From positions 5,062,773 to 5,126,772 of the forward strand of contig CM020510.1 of NCBI GenBank assembly GCA_009823395.1: 64,000 nucleotides of DNA, in the 5' to 3' direction. Within the stretch, counting starts at the first letter, position 1. Every line of letters starts with the position of its first letter. The stretch comes from Thamnaconus septentrionalis. Taxonomy: Eukaryota; Chordata; Actinopteri; Tetraodontiformes; Monacanthidae. Shown here piece after piece: positions 41,740-51,757 of this stretch. The notes under the pieces were generated by a model that ran no database searches, had not been told where the DNA came from, and worked only from the letters and a program-made list of their open reading frames with translations. The position numbers and the translations under genes were made by a program.

Positions 41740-42160
41740 ATTAAAAAAAGCTGCGTGTCTGAATACTTAACCGCTCCCAGGCAGCGGAACCAATCAACAT
41801 CGTCCCATTGTATTACACCCGAGGCCGTACTTGATGATACAATAATTCCGCCTGAAGGCAAATTGGAAGAGCAGAAATATCTCCCGGTCAGCATGCAGAC
41901 TTTTTAATTTGCTGAGGTTCAAATAAATGCCTCTAATTTTTGTCTCCGACTCAGTCTCACGGTTACGTCACCTGTGAAACTCGGCGGCTTTTCAAAAATA
42001 GCTCCGACTCTTCCGCGCTTCTGGTGGGATCCTAACACCTGAAAAGCCAGTGCAATTAGCATTTCTGATCTGGGACCTTTTTTTACAGATGCACCTTGTG
42101 ATTACAGGAGCCCTGCGGCTGGCTCGGGTATATGAATATGCGCTAAAGTAATTAAAGGGG
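41740..42160. promoter_or_regulatory. Candidate conserved non-coding element
   Basis: CCATTGTATTACACCCGAGG, GATGATACAATAATTCCGCC, CTTTTTAATTTGCTGAGG and CTCTAATTTTTGTCTCC, then GGTTACGTCACCTG (CRE-like TTACGTCA), AGTGCAATTAGCATTTC, and GGTATATGAATATGCGC with CTAAAGTAATTAAAG. A long, motif-dense unique block of over 400 bp. Confidence 0.45.
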
Positions 42161-43084
42161 GTTAAGGAGGGGGGGAGGGGGAGCGTGAAAACGTATTTTC
42201 TGATTAGAGGCTTCCCAACGTTATATCTAATTTACAGCGTCTGGTGCCACCCAGAAACAAATAAAGGGAGAAAAGATGGCAATGAGGAAGCAGAGTTAGT
42301 GAGGGAGGAGGAGGGAATGTGGTTACAGGAGGGAGGAGGTGGAGCTGCAGCTGCCGGTGGAGGCTGCAGCAGGATGGTATTAGGGAATTTGGGTGCACTG
42401 GCGGTGTTACGTGAAATGAGGTGCCCCACTCCAGGTTGGTTCCAGGCGGTGGCGGCGGCAGCGAAATGATAGATGAAAAGGGAGCAACAACAGTAGTCAA
42501 TTACAGCGGCGCACGATTAACCAAAACTAATTAAGACCTCTGGGTAATGGAGGCAGAGGAAACGCAGGCTGTCCCTTCCCTTTTCTTCCACGGCGCCAAC
42601 TCCCAGCGCTCCATCGGCGCCGAGGCCGCCTTTGTTCTCCGCAGTTCCCAGTGCTGGACCGGGCTGAACGGCTGCCATCTCCTCCTCCACCGCCACAGCA
42701 GCAGCAGCTTGGCGCTTTGCGCGCACAATTGTTTATTTGTTTGTTTGTTTTTTAGAATGTGTGCGACCTTAACCCACAGCACACTACTCATTATTACCTC
42801 TGCTGGCTTGAGAATAAGAGAGAGAAAGACTGAGTTGGAAAAAGACCTTGTTATCATTGGATGGAAAAAAAACATTTCTTTTTACTAAGTACAAAACAAC
42901 AAAAACTCCAATTTAGTCTGTAAGTTGAATTCAGATTTCTAGTATTTTATTCCAGGCCTCACTCCCTCACTGGCTATAGCATGTGAAGTAGCATTAGCAG
43001 CATTTTTTTTTTTGTTTTTTTGTAAATTATGGTTTAAAATGCTAAACATTTTGTATCCAAAGCAGTCGGTCATGTATATACAGA
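42161..43084. other. Non-coding stretch with purine-rich and GC-rich parts
   Basis: G-rich 42167-42182, purine-rich 42265-42345, CpG-containing 42585-42725 with a GCAGCAGCAGCAGC patch, then TTTGTTTGTTTGTTTT near 42737 and a T-run at 43002-43020. Overlapping open frames on both strands (up to 114 codons) show no domain. No gene. Confidence 0.4.
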
Positions 43085-43187
43085 ATTTTTTCATGTGATT
43101 CAAACCGCAGTTAATTGCAGTGAATTATGAAGATTCTGAAGATGAAGATTAATCGCAATTAAAGAATTAATCGTTTGACAGCCCTAA
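43085..43187. mobile_element. hAT-type MITE relic
   Basis: The sequence ends in AATTAATCGTTTGACAGCCC at 43166-43185, then TA. This is the reverse complement of the GGGCTGTCAAACGATTAA terminus shared by a family of small DNA transposons common in fish. Inside are degenerate ATTAATCGCAATTAA and TCATGTGATTCAAACCGCAG blocks typical of the same family. Only about 100 bp remains, the opposite terminus is not found, and the following AT and GT repeats replace the flank. Assignment to hAT is from memory of the terminus. Confidence 0.55.
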
Positions 43188-44579
43188 TATATATATAGGA
43201 TATAGGTGTGTGTGTGTGTGTGTGGTGTATTTGTGTATGTTGATATTGGAGAAACTTACCGTCCATTTCACTGGTCCAGCAGAGTCTTGGACAGACTGTA
43301 CGTTGTGCTTTAAAGACTCGGGGAAAACTTTAACGATGCCAGTTGACGTCCACTTTGGTTGATTTACGGGAGCGACTGACGAGAAATTTACAGGTGCGGC
43401 TCCACAAAAAGCGGCTCCACCGCAGCCACTCTTTGGCTCCTCGCGGCAACGCAGACGCAGGCGCTGACGTTTATCATTGAATAATTCAGCTCGGCGGTTA
43501 AAGGATCTGGATGACGAGCAGCTGCTCTTAAAGACACGCGGACGCAGGCGAGTCTGTAAAAGCGGCCAATGAAAATGCGCTCGACACATTAATTGCCCGA
43601 GTATGCTCGCGGTTTTATATTTTTTTTTTACGATACACAGACGCGATCGCAGCTTGTTAGTGTGCGATGAGGCGGGTGGGGGAGGGGGAGGCAGCGGCGA
43701 GACCTCTCGGTCGGCTGCTTCCACGATGGAGTCCGAGACATTAGGAGCCAGGCGAGCGTTCACTGACAAATATATTTGCAGCAACGATGGAATATATATA
43801 TAAATCAACAAACCGTAGGGCGAGGTTTGGTCTCCTCAGATTGAACACTCATCAACAACCAGCTCTTCAGGAGGCGGCTTAACGCGTGGAGTATGAGATA
43901 TTTTCCCCGGGTTGCAGCCTGGTGCCGAGCGACTGATCAATGCAGGTGCTTTTTTCCCCCCTCTTCTTCTTCTTCTTCTTTAAATCAGGGCGCATTAATG
44001 CACAGGCCGTCTGGCAGGTGACCTGGATCCGCGCGGCTTTGAAGTGTGTGATCTTCGCGAGTCATCAATTTGCAGGAGCTCATCATTCAGACTCGCCCCG
44101 TCTCAGTGCATCCTGGGAATTGAGGGAGGGGCTCTTGGCAGGGCCCCTGGTTTTGGGTATGCACGGCGGCGCCTGAGACGCTGCAGGAGCCAAACTGCTG
44201 ACGTCAGGTTCACAAAACGGGGAAAAAAAGGACTTCTTTAAGTTGTTTTCTCCAGTTCCCATACAAAGTATCACAGAATCAATTCACAATCCAACTTATT
44301 TTAATTGCTTCTCGGGTGCCAGCTCAGTCTCCATGTTTTTTGTTGGGTTTTTTTTATGTCTGTGTGTCACATGTCAACAGAATTAGATCAGTGGAATATT
44401 TTAATTATGGCAACAACAAAAAAACACATTGTTGCTTTTTTTTTTTTTTTTTTTTTTTTGGAGGAAGCGCTCCCTCCCGCCCTCCTCCTGGTGGGAATCA
44501 CTTCCCTCCCCCTGAACACAGCTTCTGCCACACTGGAACACGGTCTGCGTCACTCAAAACGGCGGCGGGAAGTCAAGCC
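43188..44579. other. Non-coding stretch with no gene
   Basis: (GT)n at 43205-43224 and a short (AT)n at 43790-43802. A 214-codon minus-strand frame (43167-43811) starts in an AT repeat and ends in the MITE relic and is rejected as coding. The part 43400-43560 is CpG-rich. A CTTCTT triplet patch lies at 43963-43980 and a T-run of about 24 at 44436-44459. Confidence 0.4.
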
Positions 44580-44990
44580 TAGACGGCGAATCGCCACATC
44601 TTCACTAATGATGGGGGCACCTCTGACATTACATTATCCCCGCTGATTTCATTCCTTGACTTTCCTAATGAATCGGCTCCCCACTCGGCTTGTGCTGGCT
44701 CCAAATGCCAACTTTTTTTTATTTTTTATTTTTTTTGCTCTGCCCCCTGCCCTATCATCTAATGTCACATTTCCATGTTCAAACGTCAGTGTTTGGAGTT
44801 GGAGTCTTTTTTTTTTTTTTTTGAAAGCGGGCGCTAAAAGTCTGTCAGGGCTAATTAACAGGGGGGCCAGATGTCACACCGGATTGTTATGCATCAACAG
44901 TTGTGGCCCTTGATATTATAATTAGTCGCAGTGAGATCAGAATTTTAATGGGTTTGACATTAGAGTGCCAGTGATGTTAATAACGAAAAC
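44580..44990. promoter_or_regulatory. Candidate conserved non-coding element, split by T-runs
   Basis: Left part: CACTAATGATGGGGGCACC, GACATTACATTATCCCC and CTTTCCTAATGAATCGGC. Right part: GTCAGGGCTAATTAACAGG, CCGGATTGTTATGCATCAAC (TTATGCAT, POU-like), GATATTATAATTAGTCGC and TTTTAATGGGTTTGAC. T-runs at 44713-44735 and 44807-44822 divide the halves. High density of homeodomain and POU cores. Confidence 0.45.
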
Positions 44991-45132
44991 ATTTCAGTAT
45001 TTCATTATTTTTGTGTTTTTGTTTTTAATTCTGTTTCAACTCTGGTGACTGGCCACCCATAATGCACTGCAGCCAGTGGTACATTCTGGAGAGGCAGTTG
45101 TGAACCTCACAGTGTGAAAATGGCGTTGCTTT
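44991..45132. other. Non-coding flank of interspersed repeat
   Basis: T-rich, then ACCCATAATGCACTGCAGCC. No gene. Confidence 0.5.
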
Positions 45133-45312
45133 GATCAATCAATCAGTCAACTTTAATTTGCAAAGCACAAACTCACAATACAAAGGCCTCGCGAAACACT
45201 CTTGCACAAAGGAAGAGAAAACCAGCTGATCCCTCCAGAGCAACATGAAGCCACAGTGGCAAAGAACAACAGAAAAAGTTCTATGTGGGAAGAAACCTTG
45301 AGCAGATCCCAA
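45133..45312 (+). mobile_element. Teleost SINE-like interspersed repeat
   Basis: Begins GATCAATCAATCAGTCAAC followed by TTTAATTTGCAAAGCAC, continues with ACAGTGGCAAAGAACAAC and ends GGGAAGAAACCTTGAGCAG. These blocks, in this order, mark one of the most abundant interspersed repeats of teleost genomes (ATCA tandem, TTTATTT-AAAGC, GTGGCAAGGAAAA, GGAAGAAACCT). It is about 180 bp, diverged but nearly complete, and non-coding. The family name is not given because I cannot compare it to a library. Confidence 0.8.
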
Positions 45313-46271
45313 GTCTGCACAGTCTACATGAGAATTTTTCATCAAAACGTGTCGTGAAAGGATACATGGAAACTCACAAAGTGACGTGATTTACGGCACC
45401 CCCAGCCAGTACTGAGCAATGCACAAAACTGCCATCAAAAGGCATCAATGTCAAAATCAGTTGATCATTGAAACGCAAGAGAAAGGCCATCATAGATCAA
45501 ACCATACTTCAAAGTAAAAAAATTACCTGTAAATTGAAGAATTTACCGCACATTCTAACACATTACAGAATTCAAACAACTGTGAGATCATGTATAATGT
45601 GTTTGTCGTTTATTACATGAGATTTACATTGAACATGCACATTTTTATTTTTAGTTGACCAAAAATATACAGTTGAGTTTAATACTGTGTAAAAAAAACA
45701 AAAACAGTTTGATCATCTTTAGAAATTCCAAAGTGTCCAGTATTTTGTTGAGAGTGCTTTTCAGTGTTAAGCTTTCAGAAGTATGGATTCAATCACAAGA
45801 CAAGGCAACCATTAAAATTTCTTTCAGAAAAAGACAAAATTTTCGACCGCTGAGCTCAACAAAAGCAGAGTTTGCGGGAGGGTGACCTTCCCTGTAATGA
45901 ACTCTGCGTCCGGAGAATCATTTATCTTTCATGAATTGACATCAGCAACAATCTGCTGATGTCGGTGGGGATAAACTAAAATGAGCTTTTCTTTCTTTTC
46001 TTTTTTGTTCTTTTTCTAACCCTAACCCACTTCATTGTTATTCTGCTCAGCTACGTCGACGGGACTTGGAGAAGATGGGGAAAAAAGAGAGAAAACGCAG
46101 AGAGCTTTATACAAGCTGGCAGATGAAACACATTTACAGTTTTAATGCCTTCACTGTATTTGGCCTCTCTTTCTTTTCCTTTTTTTGTTTTGTTTTTTCA
46201 AGACTGTTTTCTGTTGTCTAGTGAGTCTGTTGTTAGAGCTGCACTTGCCGCTGGTGCAGACCCCCACCCCA
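45313..46271. other. AT-rich unique stretch with no gene
   Basis: AATTACCTGTAAATTG and further AT-rich unique DNA. CTAACCCTAACCC at 46017-46029 is a short telomere-like trace. T/C-rich near 45988-46016 and 46168-46199. No exon. Confidence 0.45.
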
Positions 46272-46302
<31 letters not shown>

Positions 46303-46303
46303 C
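46272..46303. repeat. (CA)n microsatellite
   Basis: About 14 CA units with a CG interruption near the end. Confidence 0.95.
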
Positions 46304-46989
46304 TAGCACAAATAATGTATTTTTCAGAAGGCCGTGTGTGTTGGGAGATGCTGAACAATAAATATTCCACAGCCTTGTGGTGATCAGATCTGGCAACCAG
46401 AAGCTCCTGTCACCACCAATTAGAAATGCTATGTGACTCAAAAACTGGCTCGCAGGCAGGCGGGAGGAGGTGGGAGGAGGCGGGAGGAGGCACCCGTACC
46501 TGTGGCCTCAGTCAACCAGGTCGGACGGGGGTTCAGCCGGAGGGGGTGGGGGGAGGAGGGGGCCGGGCCCGGCATCGCAGCCTCAAGCACAACAGCGGCT
46601 CTGAAGACTTGGATGAATATTTTACAAGGTCCTCATTACGGGCGCATGTAATTACGGCCTTTTTTTCCCCTGATGCTCGACTGCAGGATGTCAGCCGGGG
46701 CCGATGTGACGTAAAGGCAGGCGGGGAGGGGGGGAAGGGGCGGGCAAATTCGTTTTTTGACCCCTCCCACCCCCTCCAAAACAAATTACCGTAATGGTTT
46801 AAAAGTCATTTAAGTGCTGTGATGGCTGCGTGGTGCCTGTGCAGGGAGTCTTTGATGCGCTTCAGAGCAAAAAACAGCTGCTTTTATTCAGACGCTCTGA
46901 TTTTGAATCACTGGGAACTGCGCCGCCGTCGCCGCCGCTCTTTTAAAACTCGCAGGAAAGTTTTCAGTTGGTGTTTTTTTTTTTAATCA
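46304..46989. other. Unique stretch, partly G-rich and partly enhancer-like
   Basis: GGGAGGAGGCGGGAGG-type imperfect repeats at 46460-46492 and a G-rich patch at 46539-46565. ATGAATATTTTACAAGG and GCGCATGTAATTACGGCC at 46610-46660 look like regulatory DNA, as does TTACCGTAATGGTTTAAAAG near 46787. Overlapping frames (to 122 codons) lack domains. GCCGCCGTCGCCGCCGC at 46922-46938. Confidence 0.35.
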
Positions 46990-47152
46990 TGATCCATCTT
47001 TCTTGTGTACTCACTTCCTACTGCACTCAAGGTCACTGGGGTCAGCTGGATCCTATCCCAGCTGTGATGGCACGAAACCCACACGAGAAGAACATGTATG
47101 AAGGATCGAACACGCAACCTGTCTTGCTGTGAGGTGACAGCGCTAACCTGTG
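46990..47152 (+). mobile_element. Degenerate teleost interspersed repeat
   Basis: Resembles the family at 21886 and 31637: AAGGTCACTGGGGTCAGCTG, GATCCTATCCCAGCTGTGAT, GAAACCCACACGAGAAGAAC, then GGATCGAACACGCAACCTG and CTTGCTGTGAGGTGACAGCG ending CTAACC. The middle (the GTCGCCAG to CTTTGGACTG part seen at 31637) is deleted here. No coding capacity. Confidence 0.7.
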
Positions 47153-47290
47153 TCGTTCTTAAAATCACGATTATTATCCAACTCCAAACAGCAGGTTCAC
47201 TTTTAGTGACTGTTAGTGAGTTTCCTGACGCCTTTTGCCTTAGAAATCACTGAAGTGCAGCCAGAACGTCCATCAGCCAATAGCCTGGGG
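47153..47290. other. Unique non-coding stretch
   Basis: No gene. Leads into a cluster of hairpins. Confidence 0.5.
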
Positions 47291-47393
47291 TGTGTCACAT
47301 GACCAGTGACACACATGACCACGGTGTATGATGTATGGGTGTGTATAACATACACACCCAGTGTATGGGCGTGTATGTATAACATACACACCC
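47291..47393. repeat. Cluster of three stem-loops
   Basis: TGTGTCAC...GTGACACA (arms 47291-47298 and 47306-47313, 7-nt loop) is followed by GGGTGTGTAT-AAC-ATACACACCC (47337-47359). The third is the related GGGCGTGTAT...ATACACACCC (47367-47393), which has one arm mismatch. The second and third share the unit GTATGGG(T/C)GTGTAT, so they are a local tandem duplication of about 30 bp. Confidence 0.8.
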
Positions 47394-48314
47394 AACCCAG
47401 CATCACAGCATCACCGCAACTCGTCGACGCCGCAATAAAAGGGAAATGTGATTTTTTTTAATTTTTTTTTTTTCTTCTGGTTTTAATCTGGGAGCAGCAG
47501 GTGTCGGCTGAGCCTGGAGATTAACGTGAGTTCAGCGTCTTTATTGCAGTGAAAAGGGGAAAAGTTATTTTTTTTCTTCTTCCTTCCCCGCCTCAATCGA
47601 GTTGGTGCTCGGCATCCAGAGCCGTCGACACACAATATGTCATGTCAAGCTGTCGAGACCAAATCAGGGGAGTTTTTTGCAATTTTACCTGCGTGGTGGA
47701 GTTTTTCTTTGCTCAGTTTGTGTTGACACAACTGAAGCCTTCTGAGCTGTTTGAAAACTTTCTTCCCTCTTTCACACTTAGACAAGTGATGATGCTTTTA
47801 TCATACAAATTCAACTTTAAATCATTAATTCATCCTGTAGATGCACGTAAAATATTTGAGTTGTTTTTTTTTACTTTTATACAGCATTTCTGTTTTTCCT
47901 TAACTCCTAATGATAACTTTCAGCAGTCCGAGGACTCTGATCTCTGACCCGTGGGCTGTGTGAAGGAGCCTTTTAACACGCTGGTTACACCAGACGCCCC
48001 GCTGTTTGCTCGCAGCGCCGCATAATAGTTTCATGCACGCTGATCGATAGATCAATCGGCCTTTCGATACCAATTTGCAATTCCGCCCCCTGCAGCACCG
48101 CTAAATAGATAACTCAAACTCTCAACAGCGGCCAGAGTTTGGTCGGTTCCACGTTGTGCTGCCTCGTTGTTTCTACGCACTTTAGAAAAATCAATTGCGA
48201 CCTGCTCGAAATCAGGTGTTGCCCCACGTCTCACAAGGTTAATCAGATAATTTAAAACGGGGGCCTTTGGTTCAGCTGAGGTAGCAGCGGCTGCAGCACT
48301 GTGCAGGGACGTGC
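47394..48314. other. Non-coding stretch with no gene
   Basis: T-runs at 47451-47472 and 47565-47575. A 132-codon plus-strand frame (47549-47947) is Phe-rich and domain-free. 47990-48060 has GCTGATCGATAGATCAATCGG, an imperfect palindromic string. No exon. Confidence 0.4.
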
Positions 48315-48364
48315 GCACACACACTACACACACACACACACAGGCAGGCAGGCAGGCAGGCAGG
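48315..48364. repeat. Compound (CA)n-(CAGG)n repeat
   Basis: CA units interrupted by CTA pass into six CAGG units (48341-48364). Confidence 0.95.
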
Positions 48365-48399
48365 CGTTTGCTGAGTACACACAACGGTACGCTGGCATG

Positions 48400-48600
48400 A
48401 CCCTTATCAGGCCCTGACAGTCTAATTACAGCTCAGCCAGTGGGAATCCATTGATTTGAAGATAAATGTTAGCACACCTGTGTGCTGAATCCATTACAAT
48501 CTTTATCTTAATGGCTCTGGGAAAATGCTTCATTAAGGCTCATTACAATAATGTGAGGCATTAGGCATTAATTAGTTTACCACTGCGGATTGCCGGCCCT
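48400..48600. promoter_or_regulatory. Candidate conserved non-coding element (strong texture)
   Basis: CAGTCTAATTACAGCTC, GGAATCCATTGATTTGAAG, GATAAATGTTAGCACACC, CTGAATCCATTACAATC, CTTTATCTTAATGGCTC, GCTTCATTAAGGCTCATTAC and GGCATTAGGCATTAATTAG. AATCCATT appears twice about 40 bp apart and CATTA at least five times. Repeat-free between two microsatellites. Confidence 0.5.
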
Positions 48601-48613
48601 ACTTTCAGACAGA

Positions 48614-48616
<3 letters not shown>

Positions 48617-48695
<79 letters not shown>
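48617..48695. repeat. (AT)n microsatellite
   Basis: Nearly 80 bp of uninterrupted AT alternation, the longest simple array in the window. Arrays of this length readily extrude cruciforms and are assembly-sensitive. Confidence 0.97.
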
Positions 48696-48701
<6 letters not shown>

Positions 48702-48949
48702 ATCGCAGTGAATATCCATAGGAAGGCGAACATTAAAAGTAGCATTCATATGAATAACGTGTTTTAGACAAGTTTGAGAATCTGCGGCGGTTATGGCTGC
48801 AAAATAGCATCAATTAACTTGAATTAATGAGCGTTAGAGTCTTAAAATATGTTGCCCAATGGTTCGCTTAACATTTGGACAGACAGTAGGAGGGTATGTG
48901 TGTGTGATAGGCACACGCTGTGTGACCCAGATCTGCCAGGTAACCCACA
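48696..48949. promoter_or_regulatory. Possible continuation of conserved element
   Basis: CATTCATATGAATAACG (containing the palindrome TTCATATGAA), CATCAATTAACTTGAATTAATG and GTTGCCCAATGGTTCGC in unique sequence directly right of the AT array. It may be the same ancestral element as 48400-48600 split by microsatellite growth. Confidence 0.35.
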
Positions 48950-49656
48950 TCCAGCGCCGGCGGTGGCGGTGGCGGTGGCAGCGGCGGCACAACCCGCGGG
49001 GAGAGGGGCCTCCGGACGATAATGAGCTGTGAAATTACATTATGACGGGAAGAGTTTCGGATCCGCTGGAGCCAGATCCCAGCGTTAACTCGGAGGAACC
49101 GAGCCAAAGGACTTGGGGGTTGCGGAGGGGTGGAGGTGAGGGGGCGAGGGGAGTGACTCAGTGAAGGCTCTCGGAGATTTCGAACGCCTTGAGAGTGACA
49201 TAATCATGATGGCGAAGAGAGTGGCGAGGAGTTTGGGAGTGCAGTTATTTCAGGAGCGGCAGCCGGTAATGGCACTGGATGATTGACACCTCGCGGGTCA
49301 CATGGAGCCAGCCACGGGAGGGGGCGGGGAGTGGGGGATGTGTGTGTATGGGGGGGGGGCAGATGAGAAAAATTGGTGTGGATTTACATCACCTTCGCTA
49401 TTTTCGCAAAGAGCTGAAGAAGTTGCGAGCAACATGACTCGCTGACAGGCGACAAGACGCAAGATTGTGAGTAGTTATCAGAGGAAATACGAGGAAATTA
49501 TATTTCTGTCGCATGTTTGGATATATCGTGTCCTAACTGGAGTTGTTCTTCAGTAACAGCAAAATGAATCAAGGATTACAGGGAAAACTGCCTCCCCTCA
49601 TTTCCCCTCAAAATAGGAATAAACAACTGCGACCGCTTATTAACACTCCAAGCAAA
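48950..49656. other. GC-rich then unique non-coding stretch
   Basis: GGCGGTGGCGGTGGCGGTGG triplet patch at 48959-48978, G-rich parts at 49111-49150 and 49318-49362, with GAAATTACATTATGACGGG at 49031-49049. No gene. G-run of 9 at 49351-49359. Confidence 0.4.
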
Positions 49657-49707
49657 ATATATATATATATACATATATGTATATATATATACACACACAC
49701 ACACACA
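49657..49707. repeat. Compound (AT)n-(AC)n microsatellite
   Basis: AT alternation with ACAT/ATGT interruptions to about 49690, then AC units to 49707. Confidence 0.95.
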
Positions 49708-50304
49708 TTCATTTATTTAGGTTAAAGGGGGCGAATGGCTGGAGTCACAATGGATGTGACAAATAATGGGATTAATCCTTTGCAGCCATAAAAGTATTGC
49801 CTGTGTTGACACCATTCCCAGTTAGTTGTTTTTTTTTTTTTTTTGGCTTATCTGGCTGCGAGCAGCACACACTGCTGGACTGTTAAGATCCAGAGAGCCA
49901 GCCGAGAATAATGGTGTGCAACAAAACCAATTACGATTTATTAGCAGACAGTTCTGGTTTTGGACTCCATCTGCCCACACTTGGCAAATATTCCACATTT
50001 TTATTTGTTTGTTTGGGTTTTGAACTGTTTCGGTGGCTCAGCGCCCTGCGAGTGAAAGGTTAATTTGGACGTGAGCATGCTGGAGCGGAGAGTGAAGCTG
50101 GAAACGGTGGGAATAAACAGGCACAAACTGTCCAAAACCGTTTCTCTTTTTACTTTTGTCTTTTGGATTTTAGTTGCAACTCGTTTGAATATTATATTTT
50201 TGTTGCAGAAAAAGAAAAGCAATCAATTTCACTGAAGGTAGAACCATGTGGAAGCATGAAAAGGTTTAAAGCTGGACTTTAAACAGTTTGACTGGTATTA
50301 TAAG
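49708..50304. other. Non-coding stretch with T-run
   Basis: T-run at 49829-49844. ACCAATTACGATTTATTAGC near 49926 is homeodomain-like. No exon. The right end abuts a LINE relic. Confidence 0.45.
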
Positions 50305-50515
50305 AATCACACCTCTGACTGTACTGCCATCCACCCCTCAAACAGCATTATAAAGTTTGCAGACGACACTGCTGTGGTTGGCATGAGAGTGTGCAGAGAG
50401 TGCAGTGGTCCCTGGTCAGAGCCTGATGCAGCTGCTGCCATCAGGGAGACAGTTCAGCTCGCTGAGATGCAGGGCCAACAGATTTTAAAACAGCTTTCAT
50501 CCCTGGACAATGTTA
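50305..50515 (+). mobile_element. LINE (L2/CR1-type) reverse transcriptase relic
   Basis: In one frame 50341-50382 reads NSIIKFADDTAVVG, the catalytic FADD box (50356-50367) of a non-LTR reverse transcriptase. It is preceded by HTSDCTAIHPS, as in teleost L2-type elements. A second segment at about 50430-50480 reads LLPSGRQFSSLRCRANRF followed by a stop and NSF, resembling the C-terminal end of the same ORF2. Only about 50 bp separate them where hundreds of codons are expected, so the copy carries a large internal deletion plus a stop and is dead. ORF2 supplies endonuclease and reverse transcriptase for target-primed insertion. Confidence 0.85.
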
Positions 50516-50590
50516 TGTTTTAAATGTGGATGCACTTCGTAGAGGATGCTGCTGCAATTTCGTCATCCACCATGTATAATGACAAAAGAA
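50516..50590. other. Flank of LINE relic
   Basis: Unique, no poly-A tail visible. No gene. Confidence 0.5.
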
Positions 50591-50633
50591 ATCATTCATT
50601 CATTCATTCATTCATTCATTCATTCATTCATTC
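50591..50633. repeat. (ATTC)n tetranucleotide repeat
   Basis: About ten perfect ATTC/TCAT units. It lies 75 bp right of the LINE relic. Some teleost LINE 3' ends carry short tandem tails, so the array might descend from such a tail, but this is speculative. Confidence 0.95.
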
Positions 50634-51041
50634 TAAATACACAGTTTTTTTTTTGGAGATCTCCAGAGTTTTCCGGAGGCAGTGCGAGAACGTTTTGTAC
50701 AGTTAAGAGCCCCAGATTAAACACCTGTGCTCAGCGATCGATCATTCAGCCGGGTGTCGGATGGAACGATGCACTTTCCCGAGAAACTTTGGGGTTGGAG
50801 GTGTGGGCGTCGCTGTTATGCGGATGTTTTATTCATGATCCGCTGAATCGATTTTAGTGTTTTCAATTATTTGGGGGAATGGACCATCCTCTTTTTTTTC
50901 AAAATGAAAAAGTGGATAAATAATGATGAAAAAAAAATGGAATTGGCTCCAGAGTGGTGAAGGGGTGCAGCACAGTTGGAGAGTGACTTCAACAGAAGCC
51001 AGAACTGGACTGAATGGGCTCCTGCACACCTTGCTGTCGCA
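50634..51041. other. Unique non-coding stretch with no gene
   Basis: CAGCGATCGATCATTCAGCC near 50733 and CCGCTGAATCGATTTTAG near 50839. T/A-runs around 50889-50938. No exon. Confidence 0.45.
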
Positions 51042-51054
51042 CCACCAAGTGGCA
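51042..51054 (+). promoter_or_regulatory. CTCF-like core (12 of 13)
   Basis: CCACCAAGTGGCA differs from CCASYAGRKGGCR at one position (A for G at base 7). Confidence 0.3.
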
Positions 51055-51595
51055 ATGTTTATCTTTCACCCTTCCAAATAAGATACATACATAACAAAAG
51101 AAAGCTACCAAAACCAGAGCGACATTAAAATCTTTTTTTTTTTTTTTAAATATATAGTTCTCTCCTCACAGGCAGTAATACAGGCAGAGGATGAGGATGA
51201 TTAGATAATTTATAGTTTTTCCACCAACCCACCAAAAGGTGAACTAAACAACGACTCGATCGTCATCTGAACTCCTGAACCAGGGTGCAAGAGGCCAAAT
51301 ACACTCCTGCCCTGATTCAGCTCATTCCTCAGCCAACGTACTGCCTATTTACTGATCCCCCCTCCCCCCTCCTCCCTCTTCCCTTCCATCACTATTCTGG
51401 CAGTCACACTCGACCCTCCTCTTTAACAACTGTAGCATCCCTCCACCCTTCTCCTCCCCTCCCTCCCTCCCAGCCTCCAGGCCCGTGGGTGGTTCAAATA
51501 ATTTGCTTAATTTGTTGCCATTCACTCTCAGGACATGGATCAAAGAACTGTTAAATTGCTCTGACGTGGCGGCATCTCGGAGTGAGAGAGAGCGG
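51055..51595. other. Non-coding stretch with C/T-rich part
   Basis: T-run 51133-51147. 51355-51480 is strongly C/T-rich (CCCCCCTCCCCCCTCCTCCC) with two further CCTCC clusters. TCAAATAATTTGCTTAATTTG at 51495-51515 contains the palindrome CAAATAATTTG. No gene. Confidence 0.45.
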
Positions 51596-51655
51596 CATGG
51601 AGGAGAGGAGGAAGAAGAGAGGAGTGGAGGAGGAGGAGGAGGAGGAGGAGGAGAG
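51596..51655. repeat. (GGA)n trinucleotide repeat
   Basis: Imperfect GAGGA units then about ten perfect GGA triplets (51626-51654), ending in GAGAGGTAAG, which resembles a splice donor by chance of composition. Confidence 0.92.
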
Positions 51656-51716
51656 GTAAGCCTGCAGCTAAAGGAGGAGACTTCCAGCATCCTCGCTGCC
51701 TGCCACCACTGTGTGG

Positions 51717-51718
<2 letters not shown>

Positions 51719-51756
<38 letters not shown>
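51719..51756. repeat. (GT)n microsatellite
   Basis: About 19 GT units. Confidence 0.97.

Positions 51757-51757
<1 letters not shown>

Noticed and set aside
43167..43811. 214-codon minus-strand open frame
   Set aside because: Begins in an AT repeat, runs through (GT)n and ends in a MITE relic, with no domain; repeat-driven.
51650..51661. GAGAGGTAAG splice donor after (GGA)n
   Set aside because: A donor-like string expected from GA-rich repeat composition; no acceptor or coding exon precedes it.
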